A DNA stretch of 64,000 nucleotides from Microbacterium oleivorans (GTDB taxonomy: Bacteria > Actinomycetota > Actinomycetes > Actinomycetales > Microbacteriaceae): the NCBI RefSeq assembly GCF_023715745.1, contig NZ_JAMBOV010000002.1, forward strand, positions 434,001 through 498,000. The letters are read 5' to 3'. The notes under the pieces are model-generated. The model worked only from the letters and a program-made list of their open reading frames with translations. It ran no database searches and was not told the origin of the DNA. Below, in pieces: positions 17,706 through 25,592 of the stretch. Every line of letters starts with the position of its first letter. Within the stretch, counting starts at the first letter, position 1. A program made the translations under genes and the position numbers.

Positions 17706-18565
17706 TCGCGGCCGGCCCGCTCGTCCACACCTGGACGTTCGAGGCGATCGGCACCGTCTGGCGGATCGAGACCGCCGACCCCCTGGACGATGGCGTCCGT
17801 GACGAGATCACGGACGCCATCGCCGCGTTCGATCGCGACTGGTCGCGGTTCCGCTCGGACTCCCTGGTCGCAGGGCTGGCGGAGCGCGGAGGCGAGGTCG
17901 CCGCACCCGCCGACACCACCGCGATGCTGGATCTCTACGACGCCCTCGACACCGCGACCGGTGGGGCGGTGAACCCGCTCGTCGGAGAGAGCATCGCCCG
18001 CCGCGGGTACGACGCGGCGTACTCGCTGACCGATCGGGGCGCCCTGGCCGCTCCGCGGGAGTGGCGCGGCCTCCTGAGCTGGTCGGACGGCATCCTGCGT
18101 CTGACCGCACCCGCGCTCATCGACGTCGGCGCCCTCGGCAAGGGGCGGCTCGCCGATGTCGTCCTCGCTCGCGTGCCCGGCGCGGCGGTGGTGGATGCCG
18201 GCGGTGACGTCGCGATCCGGGGCGTCACTCAGCGGGTCGCCCTCGAGCACCCGTACGACGCGTCCCGTGCCATCGGTGTCTGGACGGTGACGGATGCCGC
18301 GCTCTGCGCGTCCGCCGTCAACCGGCGCGCGTGGGGTGACGGTCTCCACCACGTGCTCGACGCGCGCACGGGCGAGCCGGTGCGCGCCTACGCGGCGACG
18401 TGGGCGGTGGCATCCGACGCCATGACGGCGGATGCTGTCGCGACGGCCTTGTTCTTCGACGGCGGCCCGCAGCTGGCCGCAGAATGGGGAGTCGCCTGGG
18501 TGCGCATGCGCACCGACGGCTCCGTCGAATGGTCCCCCCGATGCGAAGCGGAGTTGTTCTCGTGA
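17702..18565 (+). CDS. apbE: FAD:protein FMN transferase (ApbE family)
   Basis: 287 residues. Transfers FMN from FAD to a Thr of an FMN-binding domain, here most likely the lipoprotein encoded just upstream. Features: FEAIGTVWRI start, the SRFRSDSLVAGL segment, DVGALGKGRLADVVLARV, VVDAGGDVAIRG and the metal-site region SDAMTADAVATALFF. I see no signal peptide or lipobox, although most ApbE proteins act outside the cytoplasm. ATG overlaps the upstream stop by four bases and the downstream GTG overlaps this stop by four bases. Confidence 0.92.
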   Translation: MIAAGPLVHTWTFEAIGTVWRIETADPLDDGVRDEITDAIAAFDRDWSRFRSDSLVAGLAERGGEVAAPADTTAMLDLYDALDTATGGAVNPLVGESIARRGYDAAYSLTDRGALAAPREWRGLLSWSDGILRLTAPALIDVGALGKGRLADVVLARVPGAAVVDAGGDVAIRGVTQRVALEHPYDASRAIGVWTVTDAALCASAVNRRAWGDGLHHVLDARTGEPVRAYAATWAVASDAMTADAVATALFFDGGPQLAAEWGVAWVRMRTDGSVEWSPRCEAELFS

Positions 18566-20115
18566 TCACGTCCCTCAGTGCCGCATGGAGCCGTGCCTTC
18601 GGCGTCCTCGGCCGGCTGTCCATGTACCGTCTCGTGCTCCTCGCGCTCGCGGCGCTGGCCTTGATCACCCTCGCCCTTTCGCTCGGCGGCGGGGTCTCGG
18701 TCACCCCCGTGGAGTTCCTCGCCACGCTCGCCGTCCTGGTCGTCGCCATCGCCCTCGTCGACGCGGTCGCCCAGCGGATCGTCCGGCGCCCCTGGCGCAT
18801 CGAGTCCGCGCTCATCACCGCACTGATCCTCGTGTTCCTGCTGCGGCCGACGCTGGAGCCGCTCCCGTTGATCGGCGTCGCCGTCGCGGGGGCGCTCGCC
18901 TCGGCGTCCAAGTACGTCCTCGCGTGGCAGGGACGGCACATCTTCAACCCCGCCGCCGTGGGGGCGACGGCCCTCACGATCCTCAGCATCTGGGCGCCGG
19001 ACCTCGGCGCGGCGGCGTGGTGGGTCGGCACTCCGATCCTGGCGCTGCCCGTGCTTCTTCTCGGACTCGTCGTGCTGGTGCGCACCGAGAAGGTCCGCGT
19101 CGTGGGGCTCTTCCTCCTCGTCGCGATCGCGGTCGCGCTCGTGCGCACCATCGTGCAGGCGCAGTCGGCAGGGTTCGCTCTCGACCCCGGCATGACGTTC
19201 TCGGCGGTCGTGCTGTCGTCGCCGTTCCTGTTCCTCGGCGCCTTCATGCTGTCCGAGCCGCTCACGCTCCCGCCGCGCCGCTGGCAGCAGTTCGTCGTGG
19301 CCGCGGTCGTCGGCGTGTTGGCGGGTTGGCCGATCTCCCTCGGCGAGATCACGCTCGGCCAGGAGCGCGCCCTGCTGGTCGGCAACCTCGTCGCCTTCGT
19401 GTTCGCGATGCGCACCGCTGTGCGCCTGACGATCGTCGAGCGCACGCCCCTCACTCCGAGCGTCCGCGAGTACAGCTTCCGAGCGGAACGCCCGGTGCGA
19501 TTCGCCCCCGGGCAGTACCTCGAGCTCGAGGTGCCCCACGCGCACCCCGACTCCCGGGGGACGCGCCGCGAGTTCAGCATCCTCTCCTCTCCGGCCGAGC
19601 TGCCGCTGGTCAAGATCGCCATGCGCGAGGGATCGCAGTCGAGTTACAAGAAGGCGCTCGCCACGGTAGAACCCGGCGACGAGTTGGCCATCACGGGGAT
19701 CTGGGGCGACTTCGTCCTGCCGCGCCGTGCCGACGCCCCGGTGCTGATGGTCGCCGCGGGGATCGGTGTGACGCCGTTCGTCTCGCACCTGCGCCACCTC
19801 CGGCTGACGCAGGACCGCCGGGACGTCGTCTTCGTGTACGTCGCGTCGGGCAGTGAGGAGCTCGCGTTCCGCGACGATCTCGAGGCCGCCGGCATCCCCG
19901 TCATCGTCGTCACCCGAGACGAGCCCGAGGACCTCCCCGCAGGCTGGGTCTGGGCCGGCGGTGCGCGCCTCGACGCCGACGGGCTGCTGCGCCTCGTGCC
20001 GGACATCGCCCGCCGTCACGCCTACGTCTCCGGGCCGCCCGCGCTGATCTCGACCCTCACTCCCGCCCTCGAGAGGGCGAAGTCCCTCACGACGGACGCG
20101 TTCAGCGGCTACTGA
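18562..20115 (+). CDS. RnfD/NqrB-like membrane domain fused to ferredoxin-NAD(P) reductase
   Basis: 517 residues. The first about 290 residues hold roughly eight to nine transmembrane helices with GRHIFNPAAVGA and MLSEPLTLPPRRW, the signature of NqrB/RnfD-type electron-transfer subunits. The rest is a cytosolic FNR domain: FAPGQYLELEVPH, FAD motif RREFSILSSP, NAD(P) loop AAGIGVTPF and C-terminal AYVSGPPALI. It can be read as a one-chain transmembrane electron conduit from NAD(P)H to the flavinylated lipoprotein. GTG start overlaps the apbE stop (GTGA). Its end overlaps the opposite-strand kinase gene by seven bases. Confidence 0.9.
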   Translation: MITSLSAAWSRAFGVLGRLSMYRLVLLALAALALITLALSLGGGVSVTPVEFLATLAVLVVAIALVDAVAQRIVRRPWRIESALITALILVFLLRPTLEPLPLIGVAVAGALASASKYVLAWQGRHIFNPAAVGATALTILSIWAPDLGAAAWWVGTPILALPVLLLGLVVLVRTEKVRVVGLFLLVAIAVALVRTIVQAQSAGFALDPGMTFSAVVLSSPFLFLGAFMLSEPLTLPPRRWQQFVVAAVVGVLAGWPISLGEITLGQERALLVGNLVAFVFAMRTAVRLTIVERTPLTPSVREYSFRAERPVRFAPGQYLELEVPHAHPDSRGTRREFSILSSPAELPLVKIAMREGSQSSYKKALATVEPGDELAITGIWGDFVLPRRADAPVLMVAAGIGVTPFVSHLRHLRLTQDRRDVVFVYVASGSEELAFRDDLEAAGIPVIVVTRDEPEDLPAGWVWAGGARLDADGLLRLVPDIARRHAYVSGPPALISTLTPALERAKSLTTDAFSGY

Positions 20116-21572
20116 GCGGGGGAGTCCGGCCGGGCGGGCATCCGGACCTCGAAGGTCGTCGAACCCCGCTCGGACGCCACCGAGATGCGCCCGCCGTGAC
20201 CCTCCACGATCGCCTTCACGATCGACAGGCCGAGTCCCGTTCCGCCGGTCTGCCGGGCGCGGGACGAATCCGCACGGCTGAAGCGCTCGAACAGCTCGTG
20301 GACGACGGAGGGGTCGATGCCGGGTCCGTCGTCGTGGACGCGCAGGACCGCGTCGCCGCCCTCGGTCGTCACTGTCGCCGTGACGCGCGTACCGGCGGGG
20401 GTGTGCACACGGGCGTTCGTGAGCAGGTTCGCGGCGACCTGATGCAGTCGGCCGGCGTCGCCGGCGACGATGACGGGCTCGTCGGGGACCTCGAGCACCC
20501 AGTCGTGGTCCGTTCCCGCGACACGCGCATCCGAGACGGCCTCCACGGCGAGGCGGGTGAGGTCCACGGCGCTGTAGACGAGCTCGGTGCCTTCGTCCAG
20601 GCGTGCCAGCAGGAGCAGGTCCTCCACGAGCGCCGTCATCCGCAGGGACTGCGCCTGGATCCGTTCGAGCGACTCGCGAGTCGTCTCGGCGACTGCTCCG
20701 GCGGTTGCGCCGCCGCCGGCCTCGGCCTGACGGATGCCGCGCAGCGAGAGCTCCGAGTAGCCGCGGATGGACGCCAGGGGCGTGCGCAGCTCATGGCTCG
20801 CGTCGGCGACGAATGCGCGCATCCGCTCCTCGTTGCGCTGTCGCGCGGCCAGGGAGGTCTCGACGTGGTCGAGCAGGGTGTTGAGCGCGTGCCCGACCTG
20901 GCCGACCTCGGTGTGGGTGTCGGTGTCCTCTTCGGGGACTCGCTCGCTGATCGTGACGGCGCCCTCCGCGAGGGGCTGCGCAGCGACCCGTGAGGCCGTC
21001 GACGCGACGGAGCGCAGCGGTGCGAGGGCGCTGCGGATGAGGAGCGCGATGACGGCGGCGAGGACGAGGAGGCCGCCCGTGGTCAGGAGGGCGACGGTGG
21101 TGACGATGCGCGCACTCACACTCGTGACCTCGGAGGTCGGGAGGCCGATGATGCTCGAGTAAGGACCGATGCGCAGTCGGTAGTCGCCGAGCCCGGCGAT
21201 CGTCGCGTCCGCCCAGCTGTTGCCGTCCGGCGCGCTGACCTGGATCTTGCGGGTGTCGAGCGTGCGCACATCGCCGTCGCCGTCGACGTAGGCCGCCGTG
21301 GGACCGGCGAGGTTGTTGACGACGAGCAGTGTGCCCCGCTCCTGACGACTCGCACCCAGGATCTGGTCCGCGCGGTGGTTGTAGTCGAGCGCGATTGTGT
21401 CCTGCACCCGCGTGACCTTCGCGTCGAGGTTCTCCCGGAGGATGGACTCGAGCACCGTCCCCGTGCCGAGGCCGACGGTGATGAGGATGACGGACACGAA
21501 CGAGACGACCGCCGTGATCAGCCGCGCCTGCAGGCTCCAGCGGTGCCGTCGACGACGGGGGGTCGTGCTCAC
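20109..21572 (-). CDS. Sensor histidine kinase
   Basis: 487 residues. An N-terminal transmembrane helix (about 15-38), an extracytoplasmic domain of about 110 residues, a second helix (about 152-177), HAMP, HisKA with phosphorylated His in ASHELRTPLASIRG, and HATPase with LLTNARVHTPAGT, DDGPGI and GTGLGLSIV. The architecture resembles mycobacterial TrcS/TcrY-type kinases. It is downstream of, and overlaps by four bases, the response regulator gene. The signal sensed is unknown; the convergent neighbour is the flavin electron-transfer operon. Confidence 0.94.
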   Translation of the reverse strand: MSTTPRRRRHRWSLQARLITAVVSFVSVILITVGLGTGTVLESILRENLDAKVTRVQDTIALDYNHRADQILGASRQERGTLLVVNNLAGPTAAYVDGDGDVRTLDTRKIQVSAPDGNSWADATIAGLGDYRLRIGPYSSIIGLPTSEVTSVSARIVTTVALLTTGGLLVLAAVIALLIRSALAPLRSVASTASRVAAQPLAEGAVTISERVPEEDTDTHTEVGQVGHALNTLLDHVETSLAARQRNEERMRAFVADASHELRTPLASIRGYSELSLRGIRQAEAGGGATAGAVAETTRESLERIQAQSLRMTALVEDLLLLARLDEGTELVYSAVDLTRLAVEAVSDARVAGTDHDWVLEVPDEPVIVAGDAGRLHQVAANLLTNARVHTPAGTRVTATVTTEGGDAVLRVHDDGPGIDPSVVHELFERFSRADSSRARQTGGTGLGLSIVKAIVEGHGGRISVASERGSTTFEVRMPARPDSPAQ

Positions 21573-22294
21573 TGGCTCGCTTTGATCATGTAGCCCACAC
21601 CGCGGACCGTGTGGATGAGCGGCTCCTTGCCGGCGTCGATCTTCTTGCGCAGGTAGGAGATGTACAGCTCCACGACGCTCGATCGGCCGCCGAAGTCGTA
21701 GTTCCAGACGCGGTCCAGGATCTGCGCCTTGGACAGCACGCGGCGCTGGTTGCGCATGAGGTAGCGCAGCAGCTCGAACTCCGTGGCGGTGAGCTCGATC
21801 TCGTCGTCGCCCCGGAAGACCTCGTGCGAGTCCTCGTTGAGCGTGAGGTCGCCCACCCGCAGGATCGGGTCGGCGGCACCGGCGGATGCCCCGGCGCGGC
21901 GCATGAGCCCGCGCAGACGTGCGACGACCTCCTCCAGGCTGAACGGCTTCGTGACGTAGTCGTCGCCGCCCGCGGTGAGCCCGGCGACCCGGTCGCTCAC
22001 GGAATCCTTCGCGGTGAGGAAGAGCACCGGGACATCGTCGCCCCCCTGGCGCAGACGCTGCAGCACCGCCATCCCGTCGAGGTCCGGCATCATGATGTCC
22101 AGGACCATCGCGTCGGGGGCGAACTCTCGCGCGGCCGTGAGCGCATCGAAGCCCGACGCGGCGGTCCGCACCTCCCAGCCCTCCATGCGCAACGCCATCG
22201 AGAGCAGGTCGGTCAGCATCTGCTCGTCATCGACGACGAGGACGCGCAGGGGGGAGCCGTCGGGGCGCTGGAGGAGGGGGGCTGGCATGGTCAT
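21569..22294 (-). CDS. OmpR/PhoB-family response regulator
   Basis: 241 residues. Receiver domain with acidic pocket VVDDEQ, phosphorylated Asp in MVLDIMMPDLDG, and TKPFSLEEV; C-terminal winged helix with ELTATEFELLRYL, RVLSKAQILDRVW and TVRGVGYMI. Partner kinase directly downstream. Two ATGs are possible (22294 and 22288). The upstream region holds 11-bp direct repeats and an inverted repeat that reaches the first ATG, suggesting autoregulation. Confidence 0.95.
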   Translation of the reverse strand: MTMPAPLLQRPDGSPLRVLVVDDEQMLTDLLSMALRMEGWEVRTAASGFDALTAAREFAPDAMVLDIMMPDLDGMAVLQRLRQGGDDVPVLFLTAKDSVSDRVAGLTAGGDDYVTKPFSLEEVVARLRGLMRRAGASAGAADPILRVGDLTLNEDSHEVFRGDDEIELTATEFELLRYLMRNQRRVLSKAQILDRVWNYDFGGRSSVVELYISYLRKKIDAGKEPLIHTVRGVGYMIKASQ

Positions 22295-22323
22295 GATTCC
22301 ATTCTCATGACCTTCCTATGACC
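22289..22323. promoter_or_regulatory. Candidate response-regulator operator: 11-bp direct repeats plus perfect inverted repeat
   Basis: On the minus strand GGTCATAGGAA is followed at once by GGTCATGAGAA (nine of eleven identical), the 11-base period typical of OmpR/PhoB sites. GGTCATGA (22289-22296) and TCATGACC (22305-22312) also form a perfect 8-bp inverted repeat around an 8-base spacer. The element overlaps the likely -10 (GAGAAT) and the first ATG of the regulator gene. Confidence 0.55.
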
Positions 22324-22343
22324 GCGCTATGTCCCCGCTTCGG

Positions 22344-22826
22344 TCATGCTCGGTATTCCTGCTGCCGCCGTGGATGCGGGGGAGAGAGCAAGAACGCCAG
22401 CAGCAGCATGAGGCACATCCCGACGATCGAGCCCAGCGTGTTGGCGATCACGTCGCGGACATCGGCGACCCGGCTGTCGAGCAGGAGCGCCTGCAGGGTC
22501 TCGATGGCCGCACTGGCGAGCGCCCCGAGGATCGGCGCCGTCCACCACCCGCGCACCCCGAACCAGAGCACGGCGATCACGCCGAGGGGGACGAACATCG
22601 CGACGTTCGCACCGAACTCGACGCGGTCGAAGGTGATCCAGGCGGTGGACTGCCGCTGCGCGAACCACTCGAGCAGCCGGTTGAGACCGGACGCGATGTC
22701 GGACCCGTACGGCGCCGCGCGCAGCGTCATCCAGCCGACCATCCACGCGTAGAGCGCGGTCAGGATCGCCAGGACGATGCGCGCGGCGGCACGGTGGACG
22801 CGCAGCGCGGTGTCGCTGCGGCTCAG
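22344..22826 (-). CDS. VanZ-like membrane protein with a probable CTG start
   Basis: 160 residues, four transmembrane helices: RIVLAILTALYAWMVGWM, FGANVAMFVPLGVIAVLWF, the AASAAIETLQALLL segment with DVRDVIANTLGSIVG (VanZ hallmark), and a final hydrophobic stretch. VanZ-like proteins are linked to teicoplanin resistance and envelope processes; function here is unknown. No ATG, GTG or TTG precedes the first helix in frame; the best start is CTG at 22824-22826, whose last two bases form the gnd stop (CTGA overlap). The first in-frame ATG would remove half of helix one. Confidence 0.75.
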   Translation of the reverse strand: MSRSDTALRVHRAAARIVLAILTALYAWMVGWMTLRAAPYGSDIASGLNRLLEWFAQRQSTAWITFDRVEFGANVAMFVPLGVIAVLWFGVRGWWTAPILGALASAAIETLQALLLDSRVADVRDVIANTLGSIVGMCLMLLLAFLLSPPHPRRQQEYRA

Positions 22827-24412
22827 TGGGTGTCCTCCGCCTCGACCTCGCTGCGGTCGCCCGACCACAGGGTGTGGAAGGTGCCGTCCTTGTCGATGCG
22901 CTTGTAGGTGTGGGCGCCGAAGAAGTCGCGCTGCCCCTGGATGAGGGCGGCGGGCAGGCGCTCGGCGCGCAGGCCGTCGTAGTAGGCCAGCGAGGAGCTG
23001 AAGGCGGGCGAGGGGATTCCGGCGGCGGAGGAGATCCGCACGACCTCGCGCCATGCATCCTGCGTACGGCCGAGCGCCTCCACGAAGTACGGGGCGGTGA
23101 GGAGGACGGGGAGGTCCGCTTCGGCGTCGTACGCGTCGGCGATGCGGTTGAGGAACTGGGCGCGGATGATGCAGCCGCCGCGCCAGATCTTGCTCACGGC
23201 GCCGAGGTCGATGTTCCAGTCGTACTGGGCGGCGCCGGCGCGGATCTCGTCGAAGCCCTGGCTGTACGCCACGATCTTGGAGGCGTAGAGGGCGAGACGG
23301 ACCTGCTCGATGAACGCGTCTGCGTCATCGACGGTGAAGTCCTCGGGGGAGGGGCCAGGGAGGCCGCCCGCGACATCGCGCTGCTCGCGGTGGCTGGAGA
23401 GCGACCGGGCGAAGGTGGCCTCGGCGATGCCGGAGACGGGCACGCCCAGGTCGAGCGCGGTCTGCACCGTCCACGCGCCGGTGCCCTTGGCGCCGGCCTG
23501 GTCGACGATCACGTCGACGAGGGGCCGGCCGGTGGCGGCGTCCGTCTGGCGGAGCACCTCGGCGGTGATCTCGATGAGGTAGGACTCCAGCTCGCCCTTG
23601 TTCCACTCGGCGAAGATGTCCGCGATCTCCGCGGGGGACTTTCCGGTGCCGCGGCGGATGAGGTCGTAGGCCTCGGCGATGAGCTGCATGTCGGCGTACT
23701 CGATGCCGTTGTGCACCATCTTGACGAAGTGTCCGGCACCGTCGTGCCCGATGTGCGTGACACACGGCTCGCCCTCGGCGACCGCGGCGATGGACTTCAG
23801 GATCGGGCCGAGGGTGACCCACGCCTCGTCGGGTCCGCCGGGCATGAGCGACGGGCCGTTCAGCGCGCCCTCCTCGCCGCCGGAGACGCCCATGCCGACG
23901 AAGTTGTACCCGGCCTCCGAGACGGCCTTCTCGCGGCGGATCGTGTCGGTGAACAGGCTGTTGCCGCCGTCGATGATGATGTCGCCCGGCTCGAACACGC
24001 GCATCAGCTCGTCGATGACCGCGTCGGTCGGCTTGCCGGCCTTGACCATGATGATCGCGGTGCGCGGCTTCTGCAGCGAGGCGGCGAACTCCTCGTACGT
24101 GAAGGCGGGGACGAACTCGGCCTCGGGGTGCGCCTCGATCAGCTCGTCGGTCTTCGACCGGGAGCGGTTGAACACGGCGACCGTGTTGCTCTCGCGCGAG
24201 GCGAGGTTGCGGGCCAGGTTCGACCCCATGACCGCGAGACCGACCACACCGATGTTCGCCGGGCCCTCCGAAGCGTTCGTCGACGCCGCCTCGGGGTGGG
24301 TGGGACGTTCGACCTCTTCGGGCTGCGGCGCCCCCTCGTGCTGCTGCGTCGCCTCGTGCGGAGCCTGATCCTGATCCGTCGAGGGGCCGGTGGGAGAGGG
24401 GGTCGACGACAT
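22823..24412 (-). CDS. gnd: 6-phosphogluconate dehydrogenase (decarboxylating), with long N-terminal extension
   Basis: 529 residues. Oxidises 6-phosphogluconate to ribulose-5-phosphate and CO2. The NADP fold starts at IGVVGLAVMGSNLARNLA only after about 52 residues. Other motifs: MVKAGKPTDAVID, GGNSLFTDTIRRE, GVSGGEEGALNGPSLMPGG, KMVHNGIEYADMQ and IWRGGCIIRAQFL. The extension is Pro/Glu/Gln/Thr-rich and should be disordered. GGAG seven bases before ATG 24412 supports it, and no ATG or GTG occurs between it and the fold. The vanZ-like gene overlaps the 3' end by four bases. Confidence 0.95.
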   Translation of the reverse strand: MSSTPSPTGPSTDQDQAPHEATQQHEGAPQPEEVERPTHPEAASTNASEGPANIGVVGLAVMGSNLARNLASRESNTVAVFNRSRSKTDELIEAHPEAEFVPAFTYEEFAASLQKPRTAIIMVKAGKPTDAVIDELMRVFEPGDIIIDGGNSLFTDTIRREKAVSEAGYNFVGMGVSGGEEGALNGPSLMPGGPDEAWVTLGPILKSIAAVAEGEPCVTHIGHDGAGHFVKMVHNGIEYADMQLIAEAYDLIRRGTGKSPAEIADIFAEWNKGELESYLIEITAEVLRQTDAATGRPLVDVIVDQAGAKGTGAWTVQTALDLGVPVSGIAEATFARSLSSHREQRDVAGGLPGPSPEDFTVDDADAFIEQVRLALYASKIVAYSQGFDEIRAGAAQYDWNIDLGAVSKIWRGGCIIRAQFLNRIADAYDAEADLPVLLTAPYFVEALGRTQDAWREVVRISSAAGIPSPAFSSSLAYYDGLRAERLPAALIQGQRDFFGAHTYKRIDKDGTFHTLWSGDRSEVEAEDTH

Positions 24413-24517
24413 ACGGGGCTCCAGGTCTACGTGAGGTGTGAGCGGGATTGGGGTGGGTGATGGGACCCTCCGGTCACTGTAATCGCTGGACCGGGAGGGG
24501 CGATCGCGTGTGACGCG

Positions 24518-24634
24518 TCAGTCCTTGTAGGCGCGGCCCATCGAGTAGAAGGCACCCACGAGGCACACGGCGGTCGCGGCACTCAGAGCTCCGACGAACC
24601 AGAGCAGTGCGTGCGACATCCATCCGTAGTCCAT
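24518..24634 (-). CDS. 38-residue single-span membrane protein
   Basis: MDYGWMSHALL begins a short protein with one transmembrane helix (about residues 8-30) and ends SMGRAYKD. It is too short for ordinary gene calls, but GGAGG four bases before the ATG is among the best ribosome binding sites in the window and the composition is clearly that of a membrane microprotein. Its neighbours are gnd (downstream) and rplY (divergent). No function is suggested. Confidence 0.65.
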   Translation of the reverse strand: MDYGWMSHALLWFVGALSAATAVCLVGAFYSMGRAYKD

Positions 24635-24691
24635 GGGTCCTCCGTGTCTCGGGGGTGAGGGGCTGAGATTCCATCGTATCCGTCGCGCTGA

Positions 24692-24697
24692 TAGACT
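24692..24697 (+). promoter_or_regulatory. -10 box TAGACT of rplY
   Basis: TAGACT at 24692-24697 with a weak TTCCAT 17 bases upstream. It would start a leader of about 185 bases before rplY. Confidence 0.45.
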
Positions 24698-24806
24698 CGT
24701 TCCGAACTTCGGCGAGGGATGCAGCGCATCCGTGATCGACGCGGTGAAGCAGGCTTCGCGGCTTTCCTCACGCGCATGCGTTCGAGTCGAACCACAGACC
24801 ACGTCT

Positions 24807-24872
24807 GGGCCGTATCGGCCCCGACTCTTGACGAGGCCGCACCGGCCCCGCACGACTGGGCCGTGATGGCCC
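24807..24872 (+). repeat. Three consecutive GGCCG-hairpins in the rplY leader
   Basis: GGGCCG-TAT-CGGCCC (24807-24821), GGCCG-CAC-CGGCC (24835-24847) and GGGCCG-TGA-TGGCCC (24858-24872, one G-T pair) each form a 5-6 bp stem with a three-base loop. The last one ends two bases before the AAGGAG (24875-24880) of rplY. Confidence 0.7.
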
Positions 24873-24887
24873 GCAAGGAGAACACTC

Positions 24888-25526
24888 ATGTCGACTGAGA
24901 CCGACACCAAGGTCGTCGCCGAGCTGCGGGAGCAGTTCGGCAAGGGCTTCGCCCGCCGTCTGCGCGCCGCCGGCAAGATCCCCGCCGTCATCTACGGTCA
25001 CGGCACCGATCCCGTGCACGTCGCGCTTCCCGGTCACCAGGTCTCGCTGCTCATCCGCCGCGCCAACGCGCTGCTCGAGCTCGAGATCGCCGGCAAGCAG
25101 CAGCTGACGCTGGTCAAGGACGTCCAGAAGGACCCCGTGCACCAGATCATCGAGCACATCGACCTCCTCGTCGTGAAGAAGGGCGAGAAGATCCAGGTCG
25201 ACGTCCCCGTCTCCGTCGTGGGCGAGCCGTTCCCCGGCACGATCGCCAACCTCGAGAACACCACGGTGTCGCTCGAGGTCGAGGCGACCCACATCCCGCA
25301 GAACATCGAGGTCTCGGTCGAGGGCCTCGAAGACGGCACGCACATCACGGCCGGCGAGCTGACGCTGCCCCGTGGCGCCACGCTCGTGACCGAGGCCGAC
25401 ACCCTCGTCATCGGTGTCGCACTGCCGCCGGCTCCCGTCGAGGACGAGGCGGAGGAGTCCGAGGAGGGCGCCGAGCCCGAGGCCGAGGGCGGCGAGGCAC
25501 CTGCTGCCGAGGAATCCGCCGAGTAA
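24888..25526 (+). CDS. rplY: 50S ribosomal protein L25 / general stress protein Ctc
   Basis: 212 residues: an N-terminal 5S rRNA-binding L25 domain (ELREQFGKGFARRLRAAGKIPAVIYG, HVALPGHQVSLL) and the C-terminal TL5/Ctc beta domain, then an acidic Glu/Ala-rich tail of about 35 residues typical of actinobacterial Ctc. It binds 5S rRNA in the large subunit. Good AAGGAG at spacing seven. Followed by a strong terminator, then pth. The long structured leader suggests post-transcriptional control. Confidence 0.95.
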   Translation: MSTETDTKVVAELREQFGKGFARRLRAAGKIPAVIYGHGTDPVHVALPGHQVSLLIRRANALLELEIAGKQQLTLVKDVQKDPVHQIIEHIDLLVVKKGEKIQVDVPVSVVGEPFPGTIANLENTTVSLEVEATHIPQNIEVSVEGLEDGTHITAGELTLPRGATLVTEADTLVIGVALPPAPVEDEAEESEEGAEPEAEGGEAPAAEESAE

Positions 25527-25539
25527 GTCGGACACGATC

Positions 25540-25573
25540 GAAGCCCGTCGCCGCTGTCGCTGCGACGGGCTTC
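25540..25573 (+). terminator. Hairpin terminator after rplY
   Basis: GAAGCCCGTCGC (25540-25551) pairs perfectly with GCGACGGGCTTC (25562-25573) around a 10-base loop. No T-run follows, as is usual in actinobacteria. Confidence 0.75.
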
Positions 25574-25592
25574 GTCGTCAGAAGGGACGGTC

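Noticed and set aside
22344..23054. A longer vanZ-like protein starting inside gnd
   Set aside because: The extra N-terminal residues are an Arg/Leu/Pro-rich shadow of gnd; the membrane protein begins at the gnd stop.
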